Positions 32,347 to 41,594 are shown, numbered from the stretch's first letter. The stretch is DNA of 64,000 nt from Solirhodobacter olei (GCF_004010155.1 NZ_RRYH01000017.1:112171-176170), one strand, 5' to 3'. Notes: a model not told the origin generated them from the sequence alone. Translations and numbers: made by a program.

Positions 32347-33327
32347 TCAGACCAGCGCCGCCAGCAGCAGCGCCGCCGCCGGGATCAGCCCGGCATCGCG
32401 GTTGGCCCGGAACAGCTTCAGGCAGGTCACGGGGTTGTCGATATCGAGCTGGGTCAGCTGCCAGGCGAGGTGCCAGCCAAGCCCCCAGGCCCCGACCAGC
32501 GCCAGCGTCATCGACAGCGCCGAGATCTTCGGCGTCAGCGCCGCGATCATCGCAAGACTCATGAGAAGGACGGCGAGAACGGCGAAGACCCGCAGCCACC
32601 AGATCGTGTCCGAGCCGAAGAGCCGCGCGGTGGATTTCACCCCGATCAGCGCGTCGTCCTCCTTGTCCTGATGGGCGTAGATCGTGTCGTAGAACAAGGT
32701 CCAGGCGATCCCGGCAAGGTAGAGCGTGATCGACGGCCCCCCGATGCGGCCGGTATGCGCCGTCCAGGCCAGCAGCGCGCCCCAGTTGAAGGCCAGGCCC
32801 AGGAAGACCTGCGGCCACCAGGTGAAGCGCTTGGCGAATGGATAGATCGCCACCAGCACCAGCGAGGCCACCCCCATCAGCACCGCCGCGCGGTTGAAGG
32901 TCAGCAGGATCAGGAAGGCCACCAGCGCCTGCGCCACCATCCAGCCCATCGCCTGCGCGGTCGTCACCTGTCCCGAGGGGATCGGGCGGGATCGCGTTCG
33001 CGCCACCTGCGCGTCGATGTCGCGGTCGGTGATGTCGTTCCAGGTGCAGCCCGCGCCCCGCATCAGCCAGGCGCCGGCGGCGCAACCGATGGCGATCCAG
33101 ACGTCGCGCCCCTGCAACCCGATCGGATCGGCCGCTGCGGCCAGCATCACGCCCCACCAGCACGGCAGCAGCAGAAGCCATGTACCGATCGGCCGGTCGG
33201 CCCGCGAAAGCCGCAGATAGGGCCGCGCCCAGTCGGGCGCCAGCTGGTCCACCCAGTTGCCGCTCACCGCGTCGGCGACGCCGCCGCCTTGGCTCTCCGG
33301 CTCTGGCATTCCCTCGGGCTCGGGCAT
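32347..33327 (-). CDS. ubiA: 4-hydroxybenzoate polyprenyltransferase
   Basis: The 326-residue membrane enzyme has about eight to nine helices. The first aspartate-rich motif is NDITDRDID (about 104-112) and the second is DKEDD, together binding the magnesium-polyprenyl diphosphate. It prenylates 4-hydroxybenzoate in ubiquinone synthesis. The start is uncertain: ATG at 33327 leaves only 12 bases to the divergent rsmE ATG, while ATG 33309 and GTG 33279 (VADAVSGNW) also fit the family N-terminus. Confidence 0.92.
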   Translation of the reverse strand: MPEPEGMPEPESQGGGVADAVSGNWVDQLAPDWARPYLRLSRADRPIGTWLLLLPCWWGVMLAAAADPIGLQGRDVWIAIGCAAGAWLMRGAGCTWNDITDRDIDAQVARTRSRPIPSGQVTTAQAMGWMVAQALVAFLILLTFNRAAVLMGVASLVLVAIYPFAKRFTWWPQVFLGLAFNWGALLAWTAHTGRIGGPSITLYLAGIAWTLFYDTIYAHQDKEDDALIGVKSTARLFGSDTIWWLRVFAVLAVLLMSLAMIAALTPKISALSMTLALVGAWGLGWHLAWQLTQLDIDNPVTCLKLFRANRDAGLIPAAALLLAALV

Positions 33328-33339
33328 AGGGTCGGCCTC

Positions 33340-34068
33340 ATGTCGGGGTCGAAAATCAGGCTCTTTGTAGAGCACCCTTTGGGGCCGGGGCAATCGGTTC
33401 CGCTGACGCCCGAACAGGCGCATTATCTCTTCATCGTGATGCGGCTCGGCGTCGGGGCGGATCTTCTTGTTTTCAACGGGAAAGACGGCGAGTGGCGCGC
33501 CGAGGTCGCCAAGGCCGGCAAGCGCGACGGAAGCCTCGCCTGCCGCGAGCAGACCCGCGTCCTGCGGCCGCCGCCCGACCTCTGGCTTCTCTTCGCGCCG
33601 ATCAAGAAGGCAAGGACCGACTTCATCGTCGAGAAGGCGGCCGAACTCGGCGCCGCCCGGATTCAGCCCGTGCAGACCGACTTCACCAATTCCGAGCGCA
33701 TCCGCCGTGACCGGCTGCAGGCCCATGCGGTAGAGGCGGCGGAGCAATGCGGCGGCACCTTCGTGCCCGGGGTGGCCGATCTCGCGCCCCTGTCCCGCCT
33801 TCTCGATGACTGGCCCGAGGGGCGCCGCCTCCTCTGGGCGGACGAGGCGCTAGCCGGCCCGGCGGAGACCCTGGCGGGCCTCGCTCCCGGCCCCTGGGCG
33901 ATCCTCATCGGCCCCGAGGGCGGGTTTTCCGAGGCCGAGCGCACGCGGCTTCGCGCGGCCCCCTTCGTCACGCCCGTCAGCCTTGGCCCGCGCATCCTGC
34001 GCGCCGATACCGCCGCCGTCGCCGCCCTTGCCCTCTGGCAGGCCGCGCTTGGCGACTGGAAGGGCTGA
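33340..34068 (+). CDS. rsmE: 16S rRNA (uracil1498-N3)-methyltransferase
   Basis: The 242-residue SPOUT methyltransferase has the N-terminal PUA-like domain (RLFVEHPLGPGQSVPLTPEQAHYL) and the C-terminal knot signature LIGPEGGFSEAE (about 191-202) with SLGPRILRADTA. It methylates U1498 of 16S rRNA. The start at 33340 matches the family N-terminus. It is divergent from ubiA and is followed after 5 bases by a membrane-protein gene. Confidence 0.94.
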   Translation: MSGSKIRLFVEHPLGPGQSVPLTPEQAHYLFIVMRLGVGADLLVFNGKDGEWRAEVAKAGKRDGSLACREQTRVLRPPPDLWLLFAPIKKARTDFIVEKAAELGAARIQPVQTDFTNSERIRRDRLQAHAVEAAEQCGGTFVPGVADLAPLSRLLDDWPEGRRLLWADEALAGPAETLAGLAPGPWAILIGPEGGFSEAERTRLRAAPFVTPVSLGPRILRADTAAVAALALWQAALGDWKG

Positions 34069-34073
34069 GGCCG

Positions 34074-34616
34074 ATGTCCAGCTTCCTGCGCCCGGAGGCC
34101 GTCGCCACCCTGCACCGTTGGCGCGAGGTGATCATCGCCGCCGGGATCACCGCGCTCGGCGCCTGGATCTACACCCAGGGCGGCTTTCTGTTCGCCGGGA
34201 TCGGGATCCTGACCGCCGGTCTCGGCGCGCTTCTGGGCGTGCTGGGCCTGCGCCGGATGCGATTCCGCCGCGAGGTCTCCGACCCCGGCATCGTCCGGGT
34301 GGTGGAAGGCCAGATCACCTACATGGGCCCGACCGAGGGCGGCTTCGCCGGTCTCTCCCTGATCTCCGAGATCGCGCTGATGACGCGGAACGGGCGGCGC
34401 GTCTGGCGGCTGTCGCAGTCCGAGGCGCCGACGCTCTACATCCCCACCGCCGCCGAAGGGGCAGAGGCGCTCTTCGACACCTTCGCGGGCCTTCCCGGCC
34501 TCGACAGCGCCCGGATCCTCGACGCGATCGAGGGCCCGGCCGAGATGCCCCGCATCGTCTGGCGCAGGCCCGCCGGCTCCCGGATCGGCCATCGCAGGCC
34601 CGGCGCCCGCAGCTGA
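34074..34616 (+). CDS. Uncharacterised membrane protein after rsmE
   Basis: The 180-residue protein has two adjacent N-terminal transmembrane helices (about 20-58). A soluble domain follows with a GIVRVVEGQITYMGPTEGGFAGLSLISEI segment and a positively charged C-terminus. No catalytic motif was recognised. It begins 5 bases after the rsmE stop and so is probably its operon partner; proteins of this shape accompany rsmE in related genomes, as far as I recall. Function unknown. Confidence 0.75.
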   Translation: MSSFLRPEAVATLHRWREVIIAAGITALGAWIYTQGGFLFAGIGILTAGLGALLGVLGLRRMRFRREVSDPGIVRVVEGQITYMGPTEGGFAGLSLISEIALMTRNGRRVWRLSQSEAPTLYIPTAAEGAEALFDTFAGLPGLDSARILDAIEGPAEMPRIVWRRPAGSRIGHRRPGARS

Positions 34617-34739
34617 ACCGCGCCCTGACGCAGCGGCGCGGCACACCTGCGGCCCTTCATCCGCAGGCCCGCCTCTTGACTTGCCCTGCCCCGCGCTACA
34701 GGTCTTGCGCCGGACAGCGCAGCAGAGATCGGAGCCCAG

Positions 34740-36113
34740 ATGTCAATTCCCCAATCCGGCGGCGGGCCGATCGAGCATTACGGCCAGCTGGCCGAATACC
34801 TGGCCTCGGGCTGCAAGCCGAAGGCTGATTGGCGCATCGGCACCGAGCATGAGAAATTCGGCTATGTCGCCGCGACGCTCGAACCGCTGCCCTATGACGG
34901 GCCCTGCTCCATCAAGGCCATGCTGGAAGGCCTGCGCGACGAGTTCGACTGGGCCCCGGTGACCGAGGGCGGCAACATCATCGGCCTCTCCTATCCCGAC
35001 GGCTCCAACATCTCGCTGGAACCCGGTGGGCAGCTGGAACTGTCTGGCGCGGCGCTGGAGACGATCCACCAGACCTGCGACGAGGTGAACGAGCATCTGC
35101 GCGAGGTCCGCACCATCGCCGACCGCATCGGCGCGCGCTTCATCGGTCTTGGTGCGGCGCCGGTCTGGACGCATGACGAGATGCCGCTCATGCCGAAGGG
35201 CCGCTACAAGCTGATGGATGCCTATATGCCGACCGTCGGCACCCATGGCACCCAGATGATGCGGCGAACCTGCACCGTGCAGGTGAACCTCGATTTCGCC
35301 TCCGAGGCGGACATGGTGCAGAAGCTGCGCGTCGCGCTGTCGCTGCAGCCGGTCGCCACCGCGCTCTTCGCCAACTCACCCTTCTTTGAGGGCAAGCCCA
35401 ACGGCCACAAGTCCTGGCGCTCGCGGATCTGGCGCGACCTCGACGCCAGCCGCACCGGCATGCTGCCCTTCGTCTTCGAGGACGGCATGGGGTTCGAGCG
35501 CTACGTCGACTATGCGCTCGACGTGCCGATGTACTTCGTCTACCGCGACGGCACCTACATCAACGCGCTCGGCCAGTCCTTCCGCGACTTCCTCAAGGGC
35601 GAACTGCCGGCGCTGCCGGGCGAGAAGCCGACGCTCTCGGACTGGGCGGACCATCTGACCACGATCTTCCCCGAGGCGCGGATCAAGAAATACATGGAGA
35701 TGCGCGGTGCCGACGGCGGACCGTGGCGCAGGCTCTGCGCGCTGCCGGCGCTCTGGGTCGGCCTCCTCTACGACCAGTCCGCGCTCGACGCCGCCTGGGA
35801 CCTCGTCAAGCACTGGGACAATGAGACGCGCGAGGCGCTCCGCACTGCCGCCTCCGTCGATGCGCTGCAGGCGGAAACGCATGGCGTGAAGATGCTCGAT
35901 CTCGCCCGCGAGGTGGTGAATATCGCCGAGGCTGGGCTGAAGGCCCGCGCGCGCCCCGGCGCGGGCGGCCTGCTGCCGGACGAGACGCATTTCCTCAACG
36001 CGCTGAAGGACAGCGTGGAAACCGGGCGCAGCCCGGCCGACGAGCTTCTGGCCCATTATAACGGCGACTGGAACGGCGACCTGAGCCGGATCTACGCCGA
36101 CTACAGCTACTGA
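34740..36113 (+). CDS. gshA: Glutamate-cysteine ligase (plant/alphaproteobacterial type)
   Basis: The 457-residue product belongs to the class with DWRIGTEHEKFGY (about 30-42), SLEPGGQLELSG (about 92-103) and RYKLMDAYMPTVGTHGTQMMRRTCTVQVNLDF. It makes gamma-glutamylcysteine from glutamate, cysteine and ATP, the first step to glutathione. It is the plant-like class 2 form, not the enterobacterial GshA. GGAG lies shortly before the ATG. It is convergent with the DUF805 gene, with 5 bases between stop codons. Confidence 0.95.
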   Translation: MSIPQSGGGPIEHYGQLAEYLASGCKPKADWRIGTEHEKFGYVAATLEPLPYDGPCSIKAMLEGLRDEFDWAPVTEGGNIIGLSYPDGSNISLEPGGQLELSGAALETIHQTCDEVNEHLREVRTIADRIGARFIGLGAAPVWTHDEMPLMPKGRYKLMDAYMPTVGTHGTQMMRRTCTVQVNLDFASEADMVQKLRVALSLQPVATALFANSPFFEGKPNGHKSWRSRIWRDLDASRTGMLPFVFEDGMGFERYVDYALDVPMYFVYRDGTYINALGQSFRDFLKGELPALPGEKPTLSDWADHLTTIFPEARIKKYMEMRGADGGPWRRLCALPALWVGLLYDQSALDAAWDLVKHWDNETREALRTAASVDALQAETHGVKMLDLAREVVNIAEAGLKARARPGAGGLLPDETHFLNALKDSVETGRSPADELLAHYNGDWNGDLSRIYADYSY

Positions 36114-36118
36114 TCGGC

Positions 36119-36580
36119 TTAAGCGGACGCGCCCGGCGATGCCGGGCCGTCCGGGCCGGCGCCATGGGCATTGGCCGGCCCGCTGGCCTGGATGAAGAAG
36201 ATCAACAGCACCAGCCAGCCCAGGAACGGGATGATGGCCAGCAGAAGCCACCAGCCGGAATGCCCGGTGTCATGCAGCCGTCGCACCGCCACCGCGAGCT
36301 GCGGCAGGAAAAGCGCCAGCCCGACGATCCAGGCGAGCCCGCCCCCCGGCGCGTAGATCGACCAGTAATGCCCGCCCCAGCCCATCGGGCCGGGATGGTG
36401 GTATGCGCCCTCGCGCATCACCGCGAAGGGCACGCCGAACAGGATACGGTCGATCCATCGAGCCACCGCCTTCGCGATCACGCAGAACAGGAAGAACCAC
36501 CAGAACTCGGGCCGTCCGGCGCGGCCCTGGAACCCGACGTAGCGCGCGAAGCAGCTGCGTATCGCATCCTGAAAGGTCAT
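36119..36580 (-). CDS. DUF805 membrane protein
   Basis: The 153-residue protein has a DUF805 signature: FQGRAGRPEFWWFFLF near residues 16-31, then LAVAVRRLHDTGHSGWWLLL near 92-112, and about four transmembrane segments with a proline/alanine-rich tail. Function of this widespread family is unknown. It is 10 bases downstream of plsY and is the last gene of the pyrB operon. Confidence 0.9.
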   Translation of the reverse strand: MTFQDAIRSCFARYVGFQGRAGRPEFWWFFLFCVIAKAVARWIDRILFGVPFAVMREGAYHHPGPMGWGGHYWSIYAPGGGLAWIVGLALFLPQLAVAVRRLHDTGHSGWWLLLAIIPFLGWLVLLIFFIQASGPANAHGAGPDGPASPGASA

Positions 36581-36590
36581 GTCGTCCCCC

Positions 36591-37202
36591 TCAGCTGGTT
36601 TTCTGTCCGATCGTCGGTTCGGTCCCCGCCTTCAGGCGGCGCAGGTTCCCGGCATGGCGGATGTAGATCAGCACGGTCAGTACAACGACGAGGGTGAGCG
36701 TCCGCCCGTCGCTGAAAAGAAACACCCAGGCGCTGCTCAAGGCGGCCGCCATCAAGGCCGCGAGCGAGGAAATGCGCCCGACCAGCGCCACCACCAGCCA
36801 GGTCGCGCAGGCGGCAAGCCCGACCGGGAAGGCCAGCGCGAGCAGGACGCCGAGGAAGGTCGCAACCCCCTTGCCGCCCTTGAAGCCAAGGTAGACCGGG
36901 AAGATATGGCCGACGAAGGCCGCAAGGCCCGCGACCTGCGCGGCATCCTCGCCCAGTGCGTAGCGCGCGATCAGCACCGCCGCCGCACCCTTGCCTGCGT
37001 CGAGGATCAGCGTCAGCGCGGCCGCCGGCTTGCTGCCGGTCCGCAGCACATTCGTCGCCCCGATGTTGCCGGAACCGACCTTGCGCAGATCGCCAAGACC
37101 CATCGCCCGGCTGATCAGCATCCCGAAGGGCACCGCGCCCAGCAGGTAGGCCAGCACCGCGACCAGCGCGAGGACCTGCCAGCCATGGGTGATATCAGGC
37201 AT
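36591..37202 (-). CDS. plsY: Glycerol-3-phosphate acyltransferase PlsY
   Basis: The 203-residue membrane protein has the three PlsY signatures: GSGNIGATNVLR (about 44-55), GHIFPVYLGFKGGKGVAT (about 98-115) and the late HAGNLRRLKAGTE. It transfers acyl groups from acyl phosphate to sn-1 of glycerol-3-phosphate, opening phospholipid synthesis. The ATG lies inside the last codons of the pyrC-like gene (8-base overlap), so it is translationally coupled. Confidence 0.95.
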   Translation of the reverse strand: MPDITHGWQVLALVAVLAYLLGAVPFGMLISRAMGLGDLRKVGSGNIGATNVLRTGSKPAAALTLILDAGKGAAAVLIARYALGEDAAQVAGLAAFVGHIFPVYLGFKGGKGVATFLGVLLALAFPVGLAACATWLVVALVGRISSLAALMAAALSSAWVFLFSDGRTLTLVVVLTVLIYIRHAGNLRRLKAGTEPTIGQKTS

Positions 37203-38493
37203 CGCGCACCTCCGCCCCGAAGACCTGCCGCCCACCAACGTAGGTTGCAAGCACCTTACCCTCCATCCGCGCGCCGTCAAACGGTGTGTTCTTGGACTTC
37301 GACGCCAGCATCGTGAACCGGTCCAGCACGAAGGGCGCATCCGGATCGAACAGCACCAGATCCGCCGGCGCGCCCGCGGCCAGTCGCCCGCCAGGCAGGC
37401 CCAGCCGCTTCGCGGGGTTCAGGCTCATCGCCCGGAACAGCTGCGCCAGCCCCATCGTGCCGTCGTGATAAAGCCGCATCGCGGCCGGCAGCAGCGTCTG
37501 CAGCGCCACGGCGCCGGCGGCGGCCTCCTCGTAGGGCAGGCGCTTGGATTCCTCGTCCTGCGGCGTGTGCATCGAGCAGAGGATGTCGATCAGGCCGGAG
37601 GCCAGCGCCTCCGCCACCGCCTTGCGGTCGTCCTCGGACCGCAGTGGCGGGGTCAGCTTGAAGAAGGTGCGGTAATCGCCGACGTCGAACTCGTTCAGCG
37701 TGACATGGTGGATCGAAACGCCCGCCGTCACGTCAAAGCCGTTCGCCTTCGCCCGCTCCAGCGCCGGAAGCGTCCGCGCACAGGTGACCTGGTCGAAGTG
37801 GTAGCGCGCGCCGGTCATCTCGACCATCGCCATGTCGCGGTCGAAGCCCATCCGCTCAGCCATCGGGCTGACGCCCGGCAGGCCGCGGAGCGAGGCGAAC
37901 TTGCCCGAGGTCACGGCGGCGCCCTTCGAAAGCCCCGGATCCTGGGCATGCCCGATCACCAGCGCGCCGAGGCTGCGGGCGTAGCTCAGGCAGCGCGACA
38001 GCACCTTGGTATCGGCCACGACATGGTCGCAGTCGGTGAAGGCCACCGCCCCGGCATCGAGAAGGAAGCCGATCTCGGTCATCTCCCGCCCCTCGCGACC
38101 CTTGGTCAGCGCCGCCATGTGGCGGATGTTGACGGGCGAAGCCCCGGCCGCCCTGCGGGTGACGAATTCAAGGCTTTCGGGGTTGTCGATCGCGGGCAGG
38201 GTATCGGGGCGCGTGATGATCGTGGTGACGCCCCCGGCTGCGGCGGCAAGGCCGGCGGAGCGGAAGCTCTCCTTGTGCCGCTCGCCCGGCTCGCCGACTT
38301 TCACGCCCAGATCGACGATCCCGGGCGCAAGGCATTTGCCGCTGCAGTCGATGACGCGGCCATCCTCGGCCACCTCGCCCACCGCGGCGATCAGGCCGCC
38401 GGAGATGGTCAGACCGCCCGGCCGCTCCTCGCCCGTTTCCGGATCGATCAGCCGGGCGTTGATGAAGGTGATCGTGTCGTTCTCTGCCGTCAT
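37195..38493 (-). CDS. Dihydroorotase-like protein (PyrC/PyrX, degenerate)
   Basis: The 432-residue amidohydrolase-fold protein is adjacent to aspartate carbamoyltransferase, as PyrX is. The first metal motif, normally D-x-H-x-H, reads DLGVKV, with both histidines replaced. The final SDHAPH block reads CSMHTPQDEESK. It therefore probably lacks catalytic zinc and serves as the non-catalytic partner needed for PyrB assembly, with the true dihydroorotase encoded elsewhere. The ATG overlaps the upstream membrane gene's stop (ATGA). Some databases list it as plain pyrC. Confidence 0.85.
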   Translation of the reverse strand: MTAENDTITFINARLIDPETGEERPGGLTISGGLIAAVGEVAEDGRVIDCSGKCLAPGIVDLGVKVGEPGERHKESFRSAGLAAAAGGVTTIITRPDTLPAIDNPESLEFVTRRAAGASPVNIRHMAALTKGREGREMTEIGFLLDAGAVAFTDCDHVVADTKVLSRCLSYARSLGALVIGHAQDPGLSKGAAVTSGKFASLRGLPGVSPMAERMGFDRDMAMVEMTGARYHFDQVTCARTLPALERAKANGFDVTAGVSIHHVTLNEFDVGDYRTFFKLTPPLRSEDDRKAVAEALASGLIDILCSMHTPQDEESKRLPYEEAAAGAVALQTLLPAAMRLYHDGTMGLAQLFRAMSLNPAKRLGLPGGRLAAGAPADLVLFDPDAPFVLDRFTMLASKSKNTPFDGARMEGKVLATYVGGRQVFGAEVRDA

Positions 38494-39014
38494 GCCGTCC
38501 CCGCCTGCACACTCCGCATCAGCGCCTGCACCGCCCGCGCGTCTTCCAGATAATCGAAGCTCGCCCGCGCCGCCCCCGGTGCCGTGCGCGAGCCGGTGAA
38601 GCCGAGGCTCGGCCAGGGCCCGGGCACGAGGTCGACCTTCGTCGAGGCGTCGATCCGCCACTCCCGAAGGCGCCGCCAGCCCAGCAGGTTCGTGGCGATG
38701 AAGGCCCGCCGCGTCGTCAGGCTGTAATGCGTGTTCCGCCGCTTCCAGCAGTCGAGGAAATAGCGCCCCCCGGCCAGGTTCGCCCCGACCACGAGGAAGA
38801 CCAGCGCCACCAGCGGAAAGAGGATCCCCTGCGGCCCGTCCGCGACGGCCCCCATGCCCTGCCAGAGGAAGAACAGCGCGAAACCCGCGAAGGCCACGCC
38901 GAAAACGGTCTGGCCGATCTCGAAACCATCGAAATGCAGCGCCCCGTCCGGCTGGCCCTGCCAGAGCACCCGCTCGCCGGGCTCCAGAACCCCTTCCCAG
39001 CCGGGCGCCGTCAC
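38490..39014 (-). CDS. PH-domain-like membrane protein between pyrB and pyrX
   Basis: The 174-residue protein has two transmembrane helices (about 34-85) followed by a bacterial PH-like domain with [29 protein letters not shown]. It starts at a GTG overlapping the pyrB stop (GTGA) and ends overlapping the pyrC-like ATG (ATGA). Such coupling suggests it is needed in set proportion to the pyrimidine enzymes or simply rides in the operon. Function unknown. Confidence 0.8.
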   Translation of the reverse strand: MTAPGWEGVLEPGERVLWQGQPDGALHFDGFEIGQTVFGVAFAGFALFFLWQGMGAVADGPQGILFPLVALVFLVVGANLAGGRYFLDCWKRRNTHYSLTTRRAFIATNLLGWRRLREWRIDASTKVDLVPGPWPSLGFTGSRTAPGAARASFDYLEDARAVQALMRSVQAGTA

Positions 39015-39973
39015 ACCATCACCCCCGCCGCTGCCCGCCCCCGCTCGGCTTTGAGGTTGCGCGCCAGCAGGTCCATCGCGGCCATCCGCACCGCCACGCC
39101 CATCTCCACCTGCTCCTGGATGACCGAGCGGTTGATGTCGTCGGCAAGCGTGCCGTCGATCTCCACGCCGCGGTTCATCGGGCCGGGATGCATCACGATC
39201 GCATCGGGCTTGGCATGGGCGAGCTTCTCCGCGTCGAGGCCGTAGCGGTAGAAATATTCCCGTTCCGAGGGGATGAAGCCGCCGTCCATCCGCTCCTTCT
39301 GGAGGCGCAGCATCATCACCACGTCCGCCCCTTCAAGGCCCGCCTTCATGTCATCGTAGATCTCGCAGCCGAACTCGCCCACGCCGGCGGGCATCAGCGT
39401 CGGCGGGCCGATCAGGCGGATCCGGTTCTCCATCTTGCCGAGCAGCAGCAGGTTCGACCGCGCCACCCGCGAATGGGCGATGTCGCCGCAGATCGCCACG
39501 GTCAGCCGCTGCAGCCGGCCCTTGCGCCTGCGGATCGTCAGCGCGTCCAGCAGCGCCTGCGTCGGATGCTCGTGCCTGCCGTCGCCCGCGTTCAGCACGG
39601 CGCAGTTCACCTTCTCCGCCAACAGCGCCACCGCACCGGAATTCTGGTGGCGCACCACCAGCAGGTCGGGGTGCATCGCGTTCAGCGTCAGCGCCGTGTC
39701 GATCAGCGTCTCGCCCTTCTTCACGCTCGACTGCGAGACTGCCATGTTCATCACATCGGCGCCCAGCCGCTTGCCCGCGATCTCGAAGGAGGACTGGGTC
39801 CGCGTCGAAGCCTCGAAGAACATGTTGATCTGGGTCATCCCCGCCAGCGCATCGGTGCGCTTGATGGTGCGGCGGTTCAGATCGACATAGCTGTCGGCAA
39901 GATCGAGAAGGGTACGGATCTCGTCCGGCTGAAGCTGCTCGATGCCCAGCAGGTGGCGCGCTCGGAACGTCAT
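39011..39973 (-). CDS. pyrB: Aspartate carbamoyltransferase catalytic subunit
   Basis: The 320-residue product has the carbamoyl-phosphate motif STRTQSSFE (about 53-61), [13 protein letters not shown] and the [11 protein letters not shown] segment with the arginine that contacts aspartate. It catalyses the first committed step of pyrimidine synthesis. No pyrI is present, consistent with a PyrB-PyrX type complex. The ATG at 39973 has GGAGG 5 bases upstream and matches the usual [12 protein letters not shown] start, unlike the longer frame to 40024. Confidence 0.95.
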   Translation of the reverse strand: MTFRARHLLGIEQLQPDEIRTLLDLADSYVDLNRRTIKRTDALAGMTQINMFFEASTRTQSSFEIAGKRLGADVMNMAVSQSSVKKGETLIDTALTLNAMHPDLLVVRHQNSGAVALLAEKVNCAVLNAGDGRHEHPTQALLDALTIRRRKGRLQRLTVAICGDIAHSRVARSNLLLLGKMENRIRLIGPPTLMPAGVGEFGCEIYDDMKAGLEGADVVMMLRLQKERMDGGFIPSEREYFYRYGLDAEKLAHAKPDAIVMHPGPMNRGVEIDGTLADDINRSVIQEQVEMGVAVRMAAMDLLARNLKAERGRAAAGVMV

Positions 39974-40092
39974 GGCCCCTCCGTCGTTTCGCAGGCTTAT
40001 AGGAAGCGGCGCGGATCGGGGCAAGGGCGGCGGCGGGCGCGCGTGCTTCAGCGCAATTCCCTTTGCCCGCGATCCGCACTACCTTCGCCGCC

Positions 40093-40932
40093 ATGGACCC
40101 GAATTCCGAGACTCACGCCGCCCTTGCCGCCCTCGCCTGGCAGATCGAGCTCGGCGCGGACGAGGCGATCTCGGAGACGCCAATCAACCGTTTCGAGCTG
40201 CCCGCGGCGGAGCCCCGGCCCGCGGCCGCCGCCCCGGCCGCCCCGCGCAACGCGCCCGATCCGGCGCAGCCCGCGCCCGCCTCCGCGTCCCCCGCCTTCG
40301 TGCCGGCTCAGCCCGCCGCCGGCCCCGACCCGGCCGAGGTGGCCGAGGCCGCCGCCCGGGCCGCCGGAACCCTCGAGGCGCTGGCCGAGGCAATCGCGGC
40401 CTTCGACCTCTGCGAGCTGAAGCGCGGCGCGCGCAACACCGTGGTCTCAGACGGCAACCCCAAGGCCCGGCTGATGATCATCGGCGAGGCCCCGGGCCGC
40501 GACGAGGACCTGCAGGGCCGCCCCTTCGTCGGCCGGGCCGGGCAGTTGCTGGACCGGATGCTCGGCGCCATCGGCCTGTCCCGTAACGCACCGGATGCCG
40601 AACACGCCGCCTATATCACGAACGTCATGTTCTGGCGCCCGCCCGGCAACCGTGACCCCTCGCCGGAGGAACTCTCGATGCTCCTGCCCTTCACCAGAAG
40701 GCATATCGAGCTCGCGGCCCCCGACGTGCTGATCCTGATGGGCAACACCCCCTGCGGCGCGCTTCTGGGCCGGCGCGGAATCCTGCGCCTTCGCGGCACC
40801 TGGGCCGAGGTGATGGGCCGCCCCGTGCTGCCGATGACCCACCCGGCCTACCTGCTGCGCAACCCCGCCGCCAAGCGCGAGGCCTGGGCCGACCTCCTCG
40901 CCGTTCAGGCCAAGCTTCGGGAACTCGCATGA
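40093..40932 (+). CDS. Uracil-DNA glycosylase family 4/5-like protein
   Basis: The 279-residue protein has a low-complexity Ala/Pro linker (about 40-90), then a UDG-fold domain with GEAPGRDEDLQGRPFVGRAGQLLDRML (about 141-167), NVMFWRPPGNRDP and the late THPAYLLR. Family 4 enzymes bind a 4Fe-4S cluster through four cysteines; here only FDLC keeps one, and the C-rich positions read FWRPP and SMLLPF, so the cluster is missing. Uracil removal is therefore possible but not certain. It overlaps moaB by 4 bases. The ATG at 40093 is preferred over 40063. Confidence 0.8.
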   Translation: MDPNSETHAALAALAWQIELGADEAISETPINRFELPAAEPRPAAAAPAAPRNAPDPAQPAPASASPAFVPAQPAAGPDPAEVAEAAARAAGTLEALAEAIAAFDLCELKRGARNTVVSDGNPKARLMIIGEAPGRDEDLQGRPFVGRAGQLLDRMLGAIGLSRNAPDAEHAAYITNVMFWRPPGNRDPSPEELSMLLPFTRRHIELAAPDVLILMGNTPCGALLGRRGILRLRGTWAEVMGRPVLPMTHPAYLLRNPAAKREAWADLLAVQAKLRELA

Positions 40933-41468
40933 GCATCGACGAAACCAAGGATTTCATCCCCGTCCGCATCGCTGTCCTCACCGTCTCCGACACGCGGAGC
41001 GAGGCGGACGACCGCTCTGGCACGACACTGGTCGAGAGGCTGGAAGCAGCGGGCCATATCCTCGCCGCCCGCGCCATCGAGAAGGACGAGCGCGCCGCCA
41101 TCGCCGCACGCCTCCGCGCCTGGATTGCCGATCCGGGGATCGACGTGGTGATCTCGACCGGCGGCACCGGCCTGACCGGCCGCGACGTGACGGTAGAGGC
41201 GCATCGCGACGTCTACGAGAAGGAGATCGAGGCCTTTGGCACTGTCTTCACGCTGGTCTCGATGCAGAAGATCGGAACCTCCGCCGTGCAGTCCCGCGCC
41301 ACGGGCGGGGTTGCGGGGGGCACATATCTCTTCGCGCTGCCCGGCAGCCCCGGCGCCTGCCGCGACGCCTGGGACGAGATCCTGAAATTCCAGCTCGACT
41401 ACCGCCACCGGCCCTGCAACCTCGTCGAGATCCTGCCCCGCCTCGAAGAACACAAGCGCCGGAAGTAG
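40929..41468 (+). CDS. moaB: Molybdenum cofactor biosynthesis protein MoaB
   Basis: The 179-residue product has VLTVSDTRSEADDRSG (about 16-31), the STGGTGLTGRDVT substrate loop and LPGSPGACRDAWDEIL. It resembles MoaB/MogA and catalyses adenylylation of molybdopterin, or a related step. The ATG overlaps the stop of the UDG-like gene. It is convergent with ccoP. Confidence 0.93.
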   Translation: MSIDETKDFIPVRIAVLTVSDTRSEADDRSGTTLVERLEAAGHILAARAIEKDERAAIAARLRAWIADPGIDVVISTGGTGLTGRDVTVEAHRDVYEKEIEAFGTVFTLVSMQKIGTSAVQSRATGGVAGGTYLFALPGSPGACRDAWDEILKFQLDYRHRPCNLVEILPRLEEHKRRK

Positions 41469-41520
41469 CCCGGCGCCGGTTGATCCGGCTGATGTCTGCC
41501 CGGCGGATGCATGATCGGCA

Positions 41521-41567
41521 CCGGCCCCCCCGTTTGGGGAAGCGCAAGCTTTTCGGGGGGGAGCCGG
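41521..41567. terminator. Large hairpin between convergent moaB and ccoP
   Basis: CCGGC and CCCCCCG (41521-41532) pair with CGGGGGG and GCCGG (41554-41567) across a 21-base loop, leaving a 2-base bulge. It may end transcription from either side. No T-run is evident. Confidence 0.4.
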
Positions 41568-41574
41568 GCCGTCG

Positions 41575-41594
41575 CCGGGAGGTCGCCCTCCCGG
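41575..41594. terminator. Perfect hairpin next to the ccoP stop
   Basis: CCGGGAGG and CCTCCCGG form an 8-base perfect stem with a TCGC tetraloop, just 7 bases beyond the ccoP stop codon (reading leftward). Probably part of a transcript-end structure. Confidence 0.45.
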
